From the NCBI GenBank assembly GCA_964560775.1, contig CAZLNH010000089.1, positions 1 through 13,473 of the forward strand: 13,473 nucleotides of DNA, in the 5' to 3' direction. Shown here one piece after another: positions 1 through 8,113 of the stretch. Each line of letters begins with the position of its first letter. The first letter of the stretch is position 1. This DNA is from Woeseia sp964560775 (GTDB lineage Bacteria; Pseudomonadota; Gammaproteobacteria; Steroidobacterales; Woeseiaceae). The notes under the pieces are model-generated. The model had not been told where the DNA came from. It saw nothing but the letters and a program-made list of their open reading frames with translations, and did no database searches. The translations under genes were made by a program, and so were the position numbers.

Positions 1-1406
1 TCACCCAGCACATCGGTGCGTACAACGTTACGACCGACCGCGGCAAGATTACATTCCTTGATACGCCGGGCCATGCGGCCTTTACGGCAATGCGTGCGCG
101 CGGTGCCGAAGCAACAGACATCGTCATTCTTGTTGTCGCCGCCGATGACGGCGTCAAGCCGCAGACCATCGAGGCTATCGAGCACGCCCGCGCGGCCGGC
201 GTGCCAATCGTCGTCGCCATCAACAAGATTGACAAGGAAAGCGCCGATCCCGAACGCGTTATGAACGAGTTATCGCAACGGGAGATCATTTCCGAAGCGT
301 GGGGTGGTGAGCACCTGTTCGTCAACGTGTCGGCGCAGACGGGCGAGGGCATCGACAAGTTGCTCGAATCGGTTCTGCTGCAGGCAGAAGTCATGGATCT
401 CAAGGCGGTAGCGGAAGGTCCGGCACAGGGCCTCGTCATCGAGTCGAGCCTCGAGAAGGGCCGTGGCGCGGTGGCGACATTGCTCGTACAAGCCGGCACA
501 TTGAAGCAGGGTGACATGATCATTGCGGGGGAAGAATACGGCCGTATTCGTAACATGTTCGATGAAACCGGCAAGTCGATTAAAGAGGCGGGCCCGTCCA
601 GCCCGGCGGTTGTCCTCGGTTTGTCGCGGACGCCTGGCGCCGGCGACGAATTCCTGGTGGTCAAGAACGAGCGCAAGGCGCGCGAAGTCGCGCAGTTCCG
701 CCAGGGCAGATCACGTGAATCGAAGCTGGCCCAGCAGCAGGCGTCCAAACTTGAGGACATGTTCAGCCAGATGACCGACGGTGACACAGCCGAGGTTGCG
801 CTGTTGATCAAATCCGATGTTCACGGCAGTACCGAAGCCCTGCGCGATGCATTGACCAAGCTGTCAAACGATGAAGTGAGGGTCAACGTCATCAGTTCCG
901 GTGTCGGCGGTATCACCGAATCCGATGCTACTCTCGCGGCTGCTTCAAAGGCGGCCATCATAGGCTTCAATGTTCGCGCTGATAGCGCAGCACGTGCCGC
1001 GATCAAGGAATCCGGCGTTGATGTGCGTTATTACAGCATCATTTACGAAGCGATTGACGACGTCAAAGCCGCCCTTACCGGTCTGCTGGCGCCCGAGATT
1101 CGCGAGACTATCGTCGGACTCGCCGAGGTCAAGGATATCTTCACGTCGCCGAAGTTCGGCTATATTGCTGGCTGTATCGTGACGGAGGGTTACGTCAAAC
1201 GTGCCAATCCAATTCGTGTGCTGCGCGACAACGTTGTGATCTACGAAGGCGAGCTGGAATCCCTGCGCCGCTTCAAGGACAACGTCAACGAGGTGCGATC
1301 GGGCACGGAGTGCGGTATCGGCGTTAAAAACTACAACGACGTCAAGGTCGGCGACCAGATCGAATGCTTTGAGCGCACTGAAGTCGCGCGCACGCTTGAC
1401 GGATAG
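1..1406 (+). CDS. infB: Translation initiation factor IF-2, 3' part (5' end outside the window)
   Basis: IF-2 is the GTPase that brings fMet-tRNA to the 30S initiation complex and promotes 50S joining. The reading frame is already open at the window edge, where it reads TQHIGAYNV, the switch-I/G2 region. DTPGHAAFTAMRARG (G3), then NKID (G4) and SAQTG (G5) follow. Beyond the G domain lie the beta-barrel domain II, domain III (VALLIKSDVHGSTEAL, with the ISSGVGGITESD stretch) and the C-terminal fMet-tRNA-binding domain IV ending in GDQIECFE. The N-terminal domain and the G1 P-loop are upstream of the window. The stop is TAG at 1404, followed 11 nt later by rbfA, as in the classical nusA-infB-rbfA operon. 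Nothing is broken; the truncation is only the window edge. Identity is certain from the motifs. Confidence 0.98.
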   Translation, partial: TQHIGAYNVTTDRGKITFLDTPGHAAFTAMRARGAEATDIVILVVAADDGVKPQTIEAIEHARAAGVPIVVAINKIDKESADPERVMNELSQREIISEAWGGEHLFVNVSAQTGEGIDKLLESVLLQAEVMDLKAVAEGPAQGLVIESSLEKGRGAVATLLVQAGTLKQGDMIIAGEEYGRIRNMFDETGKSIKEAGPSSPAVVLGLSRTPGAGDEFLVVKNERKAREVAQFRQGRSRESKLAQQQASKLEDMFSQMTDGDTAEVALLIKSDVHGSTEALRDALTKLSNDEVRVNVISSGVGGITESDATLAAASKAAIIGFNVRADSAARAAIKESGVDVRYYSIIYEAIDDVKAALTGLLAPEIRETIVGLAEVKDIFTSPKFGYIAGCIVTEGYVKRANPIRVLRDNVVIYEGELESLRRFKDNVNEVRSGTECGIGVKNYNDVKVGDQIECFERTEVARTLDG

Positions 1407-1417
1407 CGGGAACCGGC

Positions 1418-1813
1418 ATGCCACGCGAGTATTCCCGAAACCAGCGACTGGGTGCGCAACTGCACCGCAGCCTCAGTGAATTGCTGCGTTTCGAGGTCAA
1501 GGACCCGAGCGTCGCCGGCGTGTCGCTGACCAACGTTGACCTGTCGCGCGACCTGAGCGTTGCGCGTGTCTACTTCAGTCTGCTGCACCCGGATGACAAT
1601 CCGGCGCCTGCCCTGAACGGGCTCGAGCGTGCCGCCGGCTTCTTGAGGGGCAAGCTTGGCAAGGAGCTGCAGATTCGACACATACCCGAACTGCGTTTTC
1701 TGCACGATGACAGCATTGCGCATGGTGCGGCGATCAGCAAACTGATCCAGGAAGCGCGAGACGCCGATTCAGACTCTGGGCGCGACGCCGTTCCAGACAC
1801 TGAGAAAGGCTGA
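1418..1813 (+). CDS. rbfA: Ribosome-binding factor A
   Basis: RbfA is a small KH-fold protein that binds the 30S subunit near the 5' helix of 16S rRNA and acts in late maturation and cold adaptation. The 131-aa product begins MPREYSRNQRLGAQLHRSL, matching the usual N terminus. It contains the family core KDPSVAGVSLTNVDLSRDLSVARVYFS and the later RHIPELRFLHDDS segment. Length is normal for the family, with a short charged C-terminal tail (residues about 112-131) of the kind that is usually disordered. The ATG lies 11 nt after the infB stop with only a weak GGGA upstream, so translation is probably coupled to infB. The truB start follows the rbfA stop by 7 nt. Identification is by sequence pattern plus operon position. 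Confidence 0.96.
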   Translation: MPREYSRNQRLGAQLHRSLSELLRFEVKDPSVAGVSLTNVDLSRDLSVARVYFSLLHPDDNPAPALNGLERAAGFLRGKLGKELQIRHIPELRFLHDDSIAHGAAISKLIQEARDADSDSGRDAVPDTEKG

Positions 1814-1820
1814 ACAGGCG

Positions 1821-2762
1821 ATGGCGGCCGCAGCACAAAGGCGACGTAAAACCGCGTCGGTCAACGGCTTGCTGCTGCTGAACAAGCCGGCCGGGCTGAC
1901 GTCGAATCAGGCGTTGCAAAAGGTCAAGCGCATGCTGAATGCCGCGAAAGCCGGGCATACCGGCAGCCTCGATCCGGCCGCAACCGGCATGCTGCCACTG
2001 TGTTTCGGCGAAGCTACGAAGGTGTGCGCCTACCTGCTTGATGCGGACAAGCGCTATCGCGTCGTGGCAAAGCTGGGCGAGGCCACCGATACAGGTGATG
2101 CGGACGGCGTGGTCACCAGTACGGCCGAAGTGCCGGCACTGACGACCCGCGAGTGGGACAATGTGCTGCACTCGTTCCTCGGAGAGATCGAGCAGGTGCC
2201 GCCGATGTACTCGGCTCTGAAACAAGGTGGCAAGCGGCTTTACGAGCTGGCGCGACAAGGGCAGGTTGTCCAGCGCGCGGGTCGCAAGGTGCGAATCCAC
2301 GAAATTTCGCTCCTTGAGGCGTCCGGTTCGCGGCTTGCTTTCCGCGTGCATTGTTCGAAGGGTACCTATATCCGCACGTTGGTCGAGGATCTCGCCCGCG
2401 CCGCGGGAACAGTTGCCCACACGGCAGCCCTGCACCGGGAAACCGTTGCGGCATTCAGCGCCGCGGATATGCTGGACCTCGACGAAGCCGCAGAGCTGGC
2501 GAATGCCGGGCCGGCCGCCTTGCTGGCGCGGCTGATTCCGGCCGACAGCGCGCTCGGCGACTGGCCGGAATGCCAGCTGCCGGCCGGGGATGCCGAGCGT
2601 TTCTGCGGTGGCCAGCCAGTCGATGAGCCAGGCTCCGCGCCCCGGACGGCCGGCATGCAGCTCAGGGTTTACAACGACGCTGGCAGCTTTTTGGGCGTTG
2701 GGCAGGCAACGGGCGACGGTCGCGTTGCCCCACGGCGTATTTTCCGGCTGACATCGGATTGA
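1821..2762 (+). CDS. truB: tRNA pseudouridine-55 synthase TruB
   Basis: TruB isomerises U55 in the T-loop of elongator tRNAs and also acts as a tRNA chaperone. The 313-aa protein is close to the usual length of about 314. It opens with NGLLLLNKPAGLTSNQAL. The catalytic motif is GHTGSLDPAATGMLP with the nucleophile Asp51. The later family signatures are YRVVAKLGEATDTGDADG, the VPPMYSALKQGGKRLYELAR segment and CSKGTYIRTLVEDLA. The C-terminal part (about 240-313) corresponds to the PUA-like TruB C domain and is less conserved. The ATG at 1821 is 7 nt after rbfA, so translational coupling is likely. No defects are visible. Confidence 0.97.
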   Translation: MAAAAQRRRKTASVNGLLLLNKPAGLTSNQALQKVKRMLNAAKAGHTGSLDPAATGMLPLCFGEATKVCAYLLDADKRYRVVAKLGEATDTGDADGVVTSTAEVPALTTREWDNVLHSFLGEIEQVPPMYSALKQGGKRLYELARQGQVVQRAGRKVRIHEISLLEASGSRLAFRVHCSKGTYIRTLVEDLARAAGTVAHTAALHRETVAAFSAADMLDLDEAAELANAGPAALLARLIPADSALGDWPECQLPAGDAERFCGGQPVDEPGSAPRTAGMQLRVYNDAGSFLGVGQATGDGRVAPRRIFRLTSD

Positions 2763-2817
2763 CGCCACAAGCAGCACCAGACAGTGAAATTAACCCCGTG
2801 AATCAGCGGATTTAGGC

Positions 2818-2853
2818 TATTACTGGGCCGAAACAGGCGCTAGAATAGCGCGC
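2818..2853 (+). promoter_or_regulatory. Candidate rpsO promoter with GC-rich discriminator inside a small palindrome
   Basis: A TAGAAT hexamer at 2841-2846 matches the -10 consensus at five of six bases. It is followed by AGCGCGC, a GC-rich discriminator typical of promoters inhibited by ppGpp/DksA. The predicted start near 2853 gives a leader of about 48 nt before rpsO. The -35 region (around 2818-2825) is poor. The -10 lies in a perfect inverted repeat, GCGCTA-gaa-TAGCGC (2837-2851). Many gammaproteobacteria have a promoter in the truB-rpsO gap, which supports the call. The weak -35 keeps confidence modest. Confidence 0.4.
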
Positions 2854-2900
2854 TGTAAAAAAGGGCCAGATGATTAGAGATCGATTGGAGTTTCAGAGAG

Positions 2901-3170
2901 ATGTCACTTACCAGTGAAGGCAAAAGCAGTATCATCGCGGATCACTCTCGCGGTGAATCGGATACCGGATCGCCGGAAGTCCAGGTCGCGCTGCTTTCCG
3001 CACGTATCAGCGAGCTCACGACGCATTTCAGTGAGCACAAGAAGGATCACCATTCCCGGCAGGGATTGTTGAAGATGGTCAACAAGCGGCGCAAGCTGCT
3101 CGACTATCTCAAAGCGAAGGACCAGGGTCGCTACCGCGAGCTGATTTCCCGGCTCGGTCTGCGCCGTTAG
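2901..3170 (+). CDS. rpsO: 30S ribosomal protein S15
   Basis: S15 is a primary 16S rRNA-binding protein of the 30S platform and forms an intersubunit bridge. The product is 89 aa, the standard length. It contains the hallmark segments DTGSPEVQVALLSARI, LTTHFSEHKKDHHSRQGLL and the C-terminal RRKLLDYLKAKD followed by YRELISRLGLRR. GGAG at 2887-2890, 10 nt before the ATG, is the likely Shine-Dalgarno. rpsO sits in the usual place between truB and pnp. In E. coli S15 represses its own mRNA through a leader pseudoknot; no such structure could be confirmed here by eye. Confidence 0.98.
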   Translation: MSLTSEGKSSIIADHSRGESDTGSPEVQVALLSARISELTTHFSEHKKDHHSRQGLLKMVNKRRKLLDYLKAKDQGRYRELISRLGLRR

Positions 3171-3270
3171 TTTCAACCGGCGCCTTGCAATGAACGAAGT
3201 CATCTGACGACCCTGTAACGGGATCGCGACTGGTTCGTATTGCCATAGAATTTCAGAGTTGAGTAATAAA

Positions 3271-5358
3271 GTGAAAGCAATCAGTAAATCATTTCAGTAC
3301 GGTGAGCATACCGTGACACTCGAGACCGGCGCCATTGCGCGCCAGGCAGACGGCGCAGTCATGGTCACTATGGCAGATACCGCGGTGCTGGTTACGGCCG
3401 TCGGCCGCAAATCGGCTGAGCCGGGCAGGGACTTTTTCCCGCTTACCGTGAATTACCAGGAAAAGACCTATGCCGCGGGCAAGATCCCCGGCGGCTTTTT
3501 CAAGCGGGAAGGGCGGCCAAGCGAAAAAGAAACGCTGGTTTGCCGTTTAATTGACCGGCCGATTCGTCCCCTGTTTCCGAAGGGTTTCAAGAACGAGGTT
3601 CAGATCATTGCGACTGTCGTCTCACTGAATCCCGAAGTCGATCCCGACATTCCGGCGTTAATCGGTGCTTCAGCCGCATTGGCAATTTCAGGCATGCCGT
3701 TTGCCGGGCCAATCGGTGCGGCCAGGGTTGGCTATTCCGATGGCAACTATTTATTGAACCCGACCGCGTCTCAGGTCGCGAATTCACAACTTGACCTTGT
3801 GGTCGCGGGCACGTCGGCGGCGGTGCTGATGGTCGAGTCCGAGGCGAAGCGACTGTCGGAGGAAGTAATGCTGGGCGCCGTAATGTTCGGCCACGAGCAG
3901 ATGCAGGTCGCCATTGACGCAATCAATGAGCTGGCCGCCGAAGCTGCCAAACCGAAATGGGACTGGCAGGCACCGGCCGCTGATGAAGCGCTGGACGCTG
4001 CCGTTGCGTCGGCAGCCGAATCGGCGCTTGCAGCTGCTTACCGGATCACCGACAAGATGGAACGCCAGGCATCGGTTAGTGATGCCAAGACAGCGGCCAG
4101 GGAAGCATTGGCCGGCGGCGATGAGCCGCAGTGGTCGGCAGATGAGGTCGGCGGTGCGTTGTCGAAACTGGAAAAAAATATTGTTCGAAAGCGTGTCATC
4201 GCCGGTGAGCCGCGCATTGATGGCCGCGACCGCAGTACGGTACGGCCGATTGATATTGAGATCGGCGTGTTGCCTCGGGCACACGGATCCGCCGTATTCA
4301 CGCGTGGCGAAACCCAGGCTCTGGTAGCGACGACGCTGGGCACCGGGCGTGATGCGCAGATAATTGATGCGATAGAGGGTGAACGTAAAGATCCGTTCAT
4401 GTTCCATTACAATTTCCCTCCGTACTGCGTGGGAGAGACCGGGTTCGTCGGTTCACCGAAGCGCCGCGAGATTGGCCACGGCAAGCTGGCTCGCCGCGGT
4501 ATCCAGGCTGTCATGCCGACCAGTGATGATTTTCCGTATGTAATTCGCGTCGTGTCGGAGATCACGGAGTCGAACGGGTCCAGTTCAATGGCCTCTGTCT
4601 GCGGCTCGAGCCTTGCGCTGATGGATGCCGGTGTGCCGATGGCTGCTCCGGTCGCCGGCGTCGCCATGGGCCTCGTCAAGGAAGGCGGCGACTTCGCTGT
4701 ATTGACGGATATCCTCGGTGACGAGGATCACCTCGGTGACATGGACTTCAAGGTTGCCGGTACGGACGACGGCATCACTGCGCTGCAGATGGACATCAAG
4801 ATCCAGGGCATTACGCGCGAGATCATGAGTGATGCGCTGGACCAGGCGCGAGCTGCACGCTTGCATATCCTTGGCGAAATGGCGAAGGTAATAAGTGCAC
4901 CGCGCGGCGAAATGTCCGAGTGGGCGCCTACGATCATGTCCTTCAAGATCGATCCCGAGAAGATTCGCGATGTCATCGGTAAAGGTGGCGCAGTGATTCG
5001 CGCCATTACCGAAGAGACCGGCGCCACCGTGGATATCGAGAACGACGGCACCGTGCGCATTGCTTCTGTCGACGGCTTGTCCGGCAAGGAAGCGAAGCGC
5101 CGTATCGACCTGATCACCGCTGACGTCGAAGTCGGGCGCATCTACGATGGCAAGGTGGCCCGCCTGATGGACTTCGGCGCGTTCGTTACGATACTGCCGG
5201 GCAGGGACGGGCTCGTGCACATTTCGCAGATTTCGAATGAACGCGTTGAGAAAGTCAGCGACAAGCTCGCCGAGGGCGATGAAGTGCGCGTCAAGGTTCT
5301 GGAGGTTGACCGCCAGGGCCGTGTCCGCTTGTCGATGAAAGAGGTCGACGCCGCCTGA
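3271..5358 (+). CDS. pnp: Polyribonucleotide nucleotidyltransferase (PNPase), GTG start
   Basis: PNPase is the trimeric phosphorolytic 3'-5' exoribonuclease and degradosome partner. With the GTG at 3271 it is 695 aa. In order it has RNase PH1 (FQYGEHTVTLETG from residue 8, then DFFPLTVNYQEKTYAAGK), a helical linker, and RNase PH2 with FPPYCVGETGFVGSPKRREIGHG and the catalytic GDMDFKVAG near 489-497. A KH domain with a GKGG loop near 569-572 and an S1 domain from about 621 follow. The protein ends directly after S1 with no C-terminal extension. There is no ATG. A TTG at 3259 would add four residues but has no spaced Shine-Dalgarno, whereas the GTG has GAG 7 nt upstream and fits the E. coli N terminus better. 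The 100-nt gap after rpsO shows no clear terminator; TAGAAT at 3246 is a poor promoter candidate because it is too close to the start. Confidence 0.97.
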   Translation: MKAISKSFQYGEHTVTLETGAIARQADGAVMVTMADTAVLVTAVGRKSAEPGRDFFPLTVNYQEKTYAAGKIPGGFFKREGRPSEKETLVCRLIDRPIRPLFPKGFKNEVQIIATVVSLNPEVDPDIPALIGASAALAISGMPFAGPIGAARVGYSDGNYLLNPTASQVANSQLDLVVAGTSAAVLMVESEAKRLSEEVMLGAVMFGHEQMQVAIDAINELAAEAAKPKWDWQAPAADEALDAAVASAAESALAAAYRITDKMERQASVSDAKTAAREALAGGDEPQWSADEVGGALSKLEKNIVRKRVIAGEPRIDGRDRSTVRPIDIEIGVLPRAHGSAVFTRGETQALVATTLGTGRDAQIIDAIEGERKDPFMFHYNFPPYCVGETGFVGSPKRREIGHGKLARRGIQAVMPTSDDFPYVIRVVSEITESNGSSSMASVCGSSLALMDAGVPMAAPVAGVAMGLVKEGGDFAVLTDILGDEDHLGDMDFKVAGTDDGITALQMDIKIQGITREIMSDALDQARAARLHILGEMAKVISAPRGEMSEWAPTIMSFKIDPEKIRDVIGKGGAVIRAITEETGATVDIENDGTVRIASVDGLSGKEAKRRIDLITADVEVGRIYDGKVARLMDFGAFVTILPGRDGLVHISQISNERVEKVSDKLAEGDEVRVKVLEVDRQGRVRLSMKEVDAA

Positions 5359-5376
5359 TACCAGGTTTCCCCGGAG

Positions 5377-5407
5377 TGCCGCCGCACTTCCATTTTGTGC
5401 GGCGGCA
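5377..5407. terminator. Perfect 11-bp hairpin between convergent pnp and the EAL gene
   Basis: TGCCGCCGCAC (5377-5387), a 9-nt loop, then GTGCGGCGGCA (5397-5407) form a perfect GC-rich stem, extendable by one G-T pair. It lies 18 nt after the pnp stop and 58 nt beyond the stop of the opposing EAL gene. Neither strand has a T run after the stem (the only TTTT is inside the loop), so it is not a textbook intrinsic terminator. It may block readthrough from both sides or protect the pnp mRNA 3' end. Confidence 0.5.
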
Positions 5408-5465
5408 TACTGGCTTGGCGCAATGGCGCTTTCTGTTGCTCCGCAGAGTCCGTTAGCCGCTTGGC

Positions 5466-6791
5466 CTAACCCGCGCTGTCGTCCTGCTGAGCGACCAACT
5501 GCTCCATGATGCGGGCGTCCAGCCACGCATCGAACTTTGCCTGTGGCATGGGTCGGGCGATATGAAAGCCCTGGCCGATATCGCAGCCTGCATCCCGTAA
5601 CGCTGTGAGCGTCGCTTCGTCCTCGATACCCTCCGCGACTACCGTCAGGCGGAAGCGGTGTGCGAGGTTCAGCATCGTTTCAACCAGGTGTCTGTCCGCC
5701 CGATTCGTCGTCATTCCGGCAACGAACGTGCGGTCGATCTTGAGTTCGTCTGCCGGGATTGACTGGAAATAGGAGAATGACGAGTAACCGGTGCCGAAAT
5801 CATCGATCGAAATTCGGACGCCAAGCTCCTTCAGCCGGTTCATGGTCGCGAAGCTGGCCTCAATGTCGGCCATCATCGAGCCTTCGGTGATTTCCAGTGT
5901 CAGCAAACTGGCCGGTATGTCCCAGATCGACAACAGGCTGCGGATCATGTCCACCAGTTCTACGTCCAGAAGCAGGGACGTCGGCAGGTTTACCGCAATG
6001 CCGATATCGTTGCCGTCGCGGCGCCACAGGACTGCACATCGCAGGGCGGCATTCAGTGCGTAGCGGGTCATTGGCGTGAGCAGATCGGTACCTTCGGCGA
6101 CCGCGAAAAAGCGGGCCGGCGGTACCTGGCCAAAGGTTGGTGAAAACCAGCGCATCAGGGCCTCAACGCCGCATATCTCGTTGGTCTTGAGGTCAATCTT
6201 GGGCTGGTAGTGCAATTCGAGATCACTGTCCCGAACGGCATGCGCGAGCTCGTCGCGCATTTGCCAGCCGTCTTTCATACAACGCACACTGTCGTCATCA
6301 GCGGTCACGAGGTCCTTACCGGATTCCTTCGCAACTTCCAGGGCAATCTGGGCCTGTTGCAGCAGGTCAGCCGGATCAGCACCATGTTCTGGATACAATG
6401 CGATGCCCGCGTGCCCGTATAACGGCTCGTGTTTGTTTGAGGAAGGAAGTACTTCCGGCTCACAGATCCGCAGGAATTTCTTTCCCGCGAGTATCGCGTG
6501 TCCCGGGTTCCTGAGCTGCCGGATGATTGCTACGAAGGTGTGGTCTCCTGTTTGCACGATCTCGTCGACGGGCCGCAATGCCTGCTGAAATCGGCTGCGC
6601 AGCGAATCGAGCAGCTGTCCGGCACGGCGATAGCCGAAACGTGCATGGATCCGCGGAAATGCAGTGGCTTCAATGACGATAATCGCGAACAGGTCATCGC
6701 TGATTGCCGTTGTCTGCCGCACCTTGTCAATCAGTTCGGCAATGCTCACACGCTCGATCGTGCACTCCTGAGCAGTGGTTGCCAGGTTCAC
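5466..6791 (-). CDS. Cyclic-di-GMP phosphodiesterase, degenerate GGDEF plus intact EAL domain
   Basis: This 441-aa protein is predicted to hydrolyse c-di-GMP to pGpG. Residues about 30-165 are a GGDEF-like fold in which the signature is replaced by TGDHTF (81-86), so it should not make c-di-GMP. It may bind GTP or only dimerise. Residues about 178-430 are an EAL domain. It has EAL itself at 210-212 (Glu210), Asn268, Glu300 in LEITE, the pair Asp330-Asp331 in DDFGTGYSS, Lys351, Glu387 in VAEGIE and Gln407 in DIGQGFHIARP. All known metal and catalytic positions appear intact. No transmembrane segment or signal peptide is seen, so it is probably cytosolic. The start is GTG, overlapping the HD-GYP stop by four bases (GTGA), which implies translational coupling and a shared role. 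No specific gene name is justified. Confidence 0.9.
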   Translation of the reverse strand: MNLATTAQECTIERVSIAELIDKVRQTTAISDDLFAIIVIEATAFPRIHARFGYRRAGQLLDSLRSRFQQALRPVDEIVQTGDHTFVAIIRQLRNPGHAILAGKKFLRICEPEVLPSSNKHEPLYGHAGIALYPEHGADPADLLQQAQIALEVAKESGKDLVTADDDSVRCMKDGWQMRDELAHAVRDSDLELHYQPKIDLKTNEICGVEALMRWFSPTFGQVPPARFFAVAEGTDLLTPMTRYALNAALRCAVLWRRDGNDIGIAVNLPTSLLLDVELVDMIRSLLSIWDIPASLLTLEITEGSMMADIEASFATMNRLKELGVRISIDDFGTGYSSFSYFQSIPADELKIDRTFVAGMTTNRADRHLVETMLNLAHRFRLTVVAEGIEDEATLTALRDAGCDIGQGFHIARPMPQAKFDAWLDARIMEQLVAQQDDSAG

Positions 6792-8068
6792 AGGAAATAC
6801 TCAGACGGCTGGATACCATAGGCCCCGGTTTCGAGACCGCGGTCGATCCAGACGGAATCCTGTTCCTTGCGGTCGCCTGGCATCAGGCGCAGGTCTATGG
6901 TCCGGAAGTCCCGGCTGGGATTCTTGTCGCGGTCCAATACAATCATTACTTCCGGCCTGAGTCGTTGGTAATTGTTTTGTGCAACGACGACGCCGACTTC
7001 TCCGGAATTGAGTTCGACGAGGCTGCCTGTCGGAAACATGCCAACTGCCTGGACGAACTGGTCCACCATTTCACTTTGGAAATCGATATTCGATTTACGC
7101 TGCAGTTCGCGCATTGCATCAAAAGACGACACCCGGTTGGCATAGGGCCGTTTTGTCACCATCGCATCGTAGGTGTCAACGATTCCCGCAAGCCGGCCGA
7201 GTACCGGAATATCAGTACCTTTGACGTCCCCCGGATAACCCTGGCCGTTGAAGCGCTCATGGTGGTTCGCAACCATGCATTCGATGCGTGGATCCACATT
7301 CCCGGCTTCCGCCAGAATGTCCAGGCTGAATTCGACATGGCGGCGCATCAGTGCCATTTCCTTGTCACTCAGCCGGTCGGGTTTTCGCAGGATTTCAGTC
7401 GGAATCTTCGTTTTGCCGATATCCAGCAACATTCCGCCGAGACCGACAGCAACGAGAGTTTCCCGGTCAAACCCCAGGTGACGGCCGAACACAACGGCCC
7501 AGACTGAACTGCCAATCGAATGCTGGTACACGTATTCGTCCGCTGCCTTGATGCGCGTCAGCCATGCCATGGCGTCACGGTTGCGCAATACGCTGTCAAC
7601 CAGCGGGTCGACAACCTCTTCGAGCAACGGAACATCGAGTGCGTCGCCCTTGCGCAGGCTGTCGAGCATGTTGCTGACAGCTGCAGCTACGTTCTGCTGG
7701 ATACCCTGCGCCCGTCCGAGTTCCTTGCCGAGTTCTTCCTTGTCCTCGTAGTAATGGCCGGTTCGGGCAGGATCGGGTTCCGGCAGGTTGATAACCCGCA
7801 AGTGACGTTGCGTTTCGATATCGTCTTCGATGACCGTTGTCTTGTTGAGCCCACTGTGCAGGAGCGCTACACGATCCTGGTCAGTGATGGATGATTGCTC
7901 TACATCAACGAAGACGTACTGACAGTATTTCTGAAGCTCCTCGATGTCAGAGCCGTCCCGGATATGGAAGCCCTGGAAAAGGAACGGAGTCTCCAGCCAC
8001 GGGCGATCGAGGCGGGTCACGTAATGACCTACCTTGAGCTCGTTGGTGTTGACCTGCACTTGATCCAT
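6788..8068 (-). CDS. DUF3391 / HD-GYP domain protein with HD changed to LD
   Basis: HD-GYP proteins are metal-dependent c-di-GMP phosphodiesterases. In this 426-aa protein residues about 5-130 match the DUF3391 N-terminal region (VGHYVTRLDRPWLETPFLFQGF) found in a known subgroup of soluble HD-GYP proteins. Residues about 175-320 are the HD-GYP core. Retained ligands by position are Glu178, His183, Asp216, His244, His269-His270 and Asp298, and GYP itself (277-279) is intact. The His of the HD doublet is Leu215, in MLLDIGK, with codon CTG at 7424-7426. The usual Asp before GxGYP is Asn274. The result is either an inactive binding protein or an enzyme with altered metal use. The C-terminal 80 residues are a small beta-rich extension common in this subgroup. 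The gene starts with ATG 45 nt after the hydrolase stop and its own stop overlaps the EAL start, so these minus-strand genes look operonic. The Shine-Dalgarno is weak. Confidence 0.88.
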   Translation of the reverse strand: MDQVQVNTNELKVGHYVTRLDRPWLETPFLFQGFHIRDGSDIEELQKYCQYVFVDVEQSSITDQDRVALLHSGLNKTTVIEDDIETQRHLRVINLPEPDPARTGHYYEDKEELGKELGRAQGIQQNVAAAVSNMLDSLRKGDALDVPLLEEVVDPLVDSVLRNRDAMAWLTRIKAADEYVYQHSIGSSVWAVVFGRHLGFDRETLVAVGLGGMLLDIGKTKIPTEILRKPDRLSDKEMALMRRHVEFSLDILAEAGNVDPRIECMVANHHERFNGQGYPGDVKGTDIPVLGRLAGIVDTYDAMVTKRPYANRVSSFDAMRELQRKSNIDFQSEMVDQFVQAVGMFPTGSLVELNSGEVGVVVAQNNYQRLRPEVMIVLDRDKNPSRDFRTIDLRLMPGDRKEQDSVWIDRGLETGAYGIQPSEYFL

Positions 8069-8113
8069 TGCGCGTACCGGCCCGGCCGTCAGGCGGTTAT
8101 CAAGCGGGCCAGT

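Noticed and set aside
1734..2777. Long minus-strand ORF (347 codons) opposite truB
   Set aside because: It is antisense to a complete, motif-bearing truB, has no recognisable domain and has the composition of a GC-rich shadow frame.
4585..5526. Minus-strand ORF of 313 codons opposite pnp
   Set aside because: Antisense to the conserved PH2, KH and S1 domains of PNPase; no domain of its own.
6704..7507. Plus-strand ORF of 267 codons opposite the HD-GYP gene
   Set aside because: Shadow of a gene with clear HD-GYP motifs; no start signal or family resemblance.
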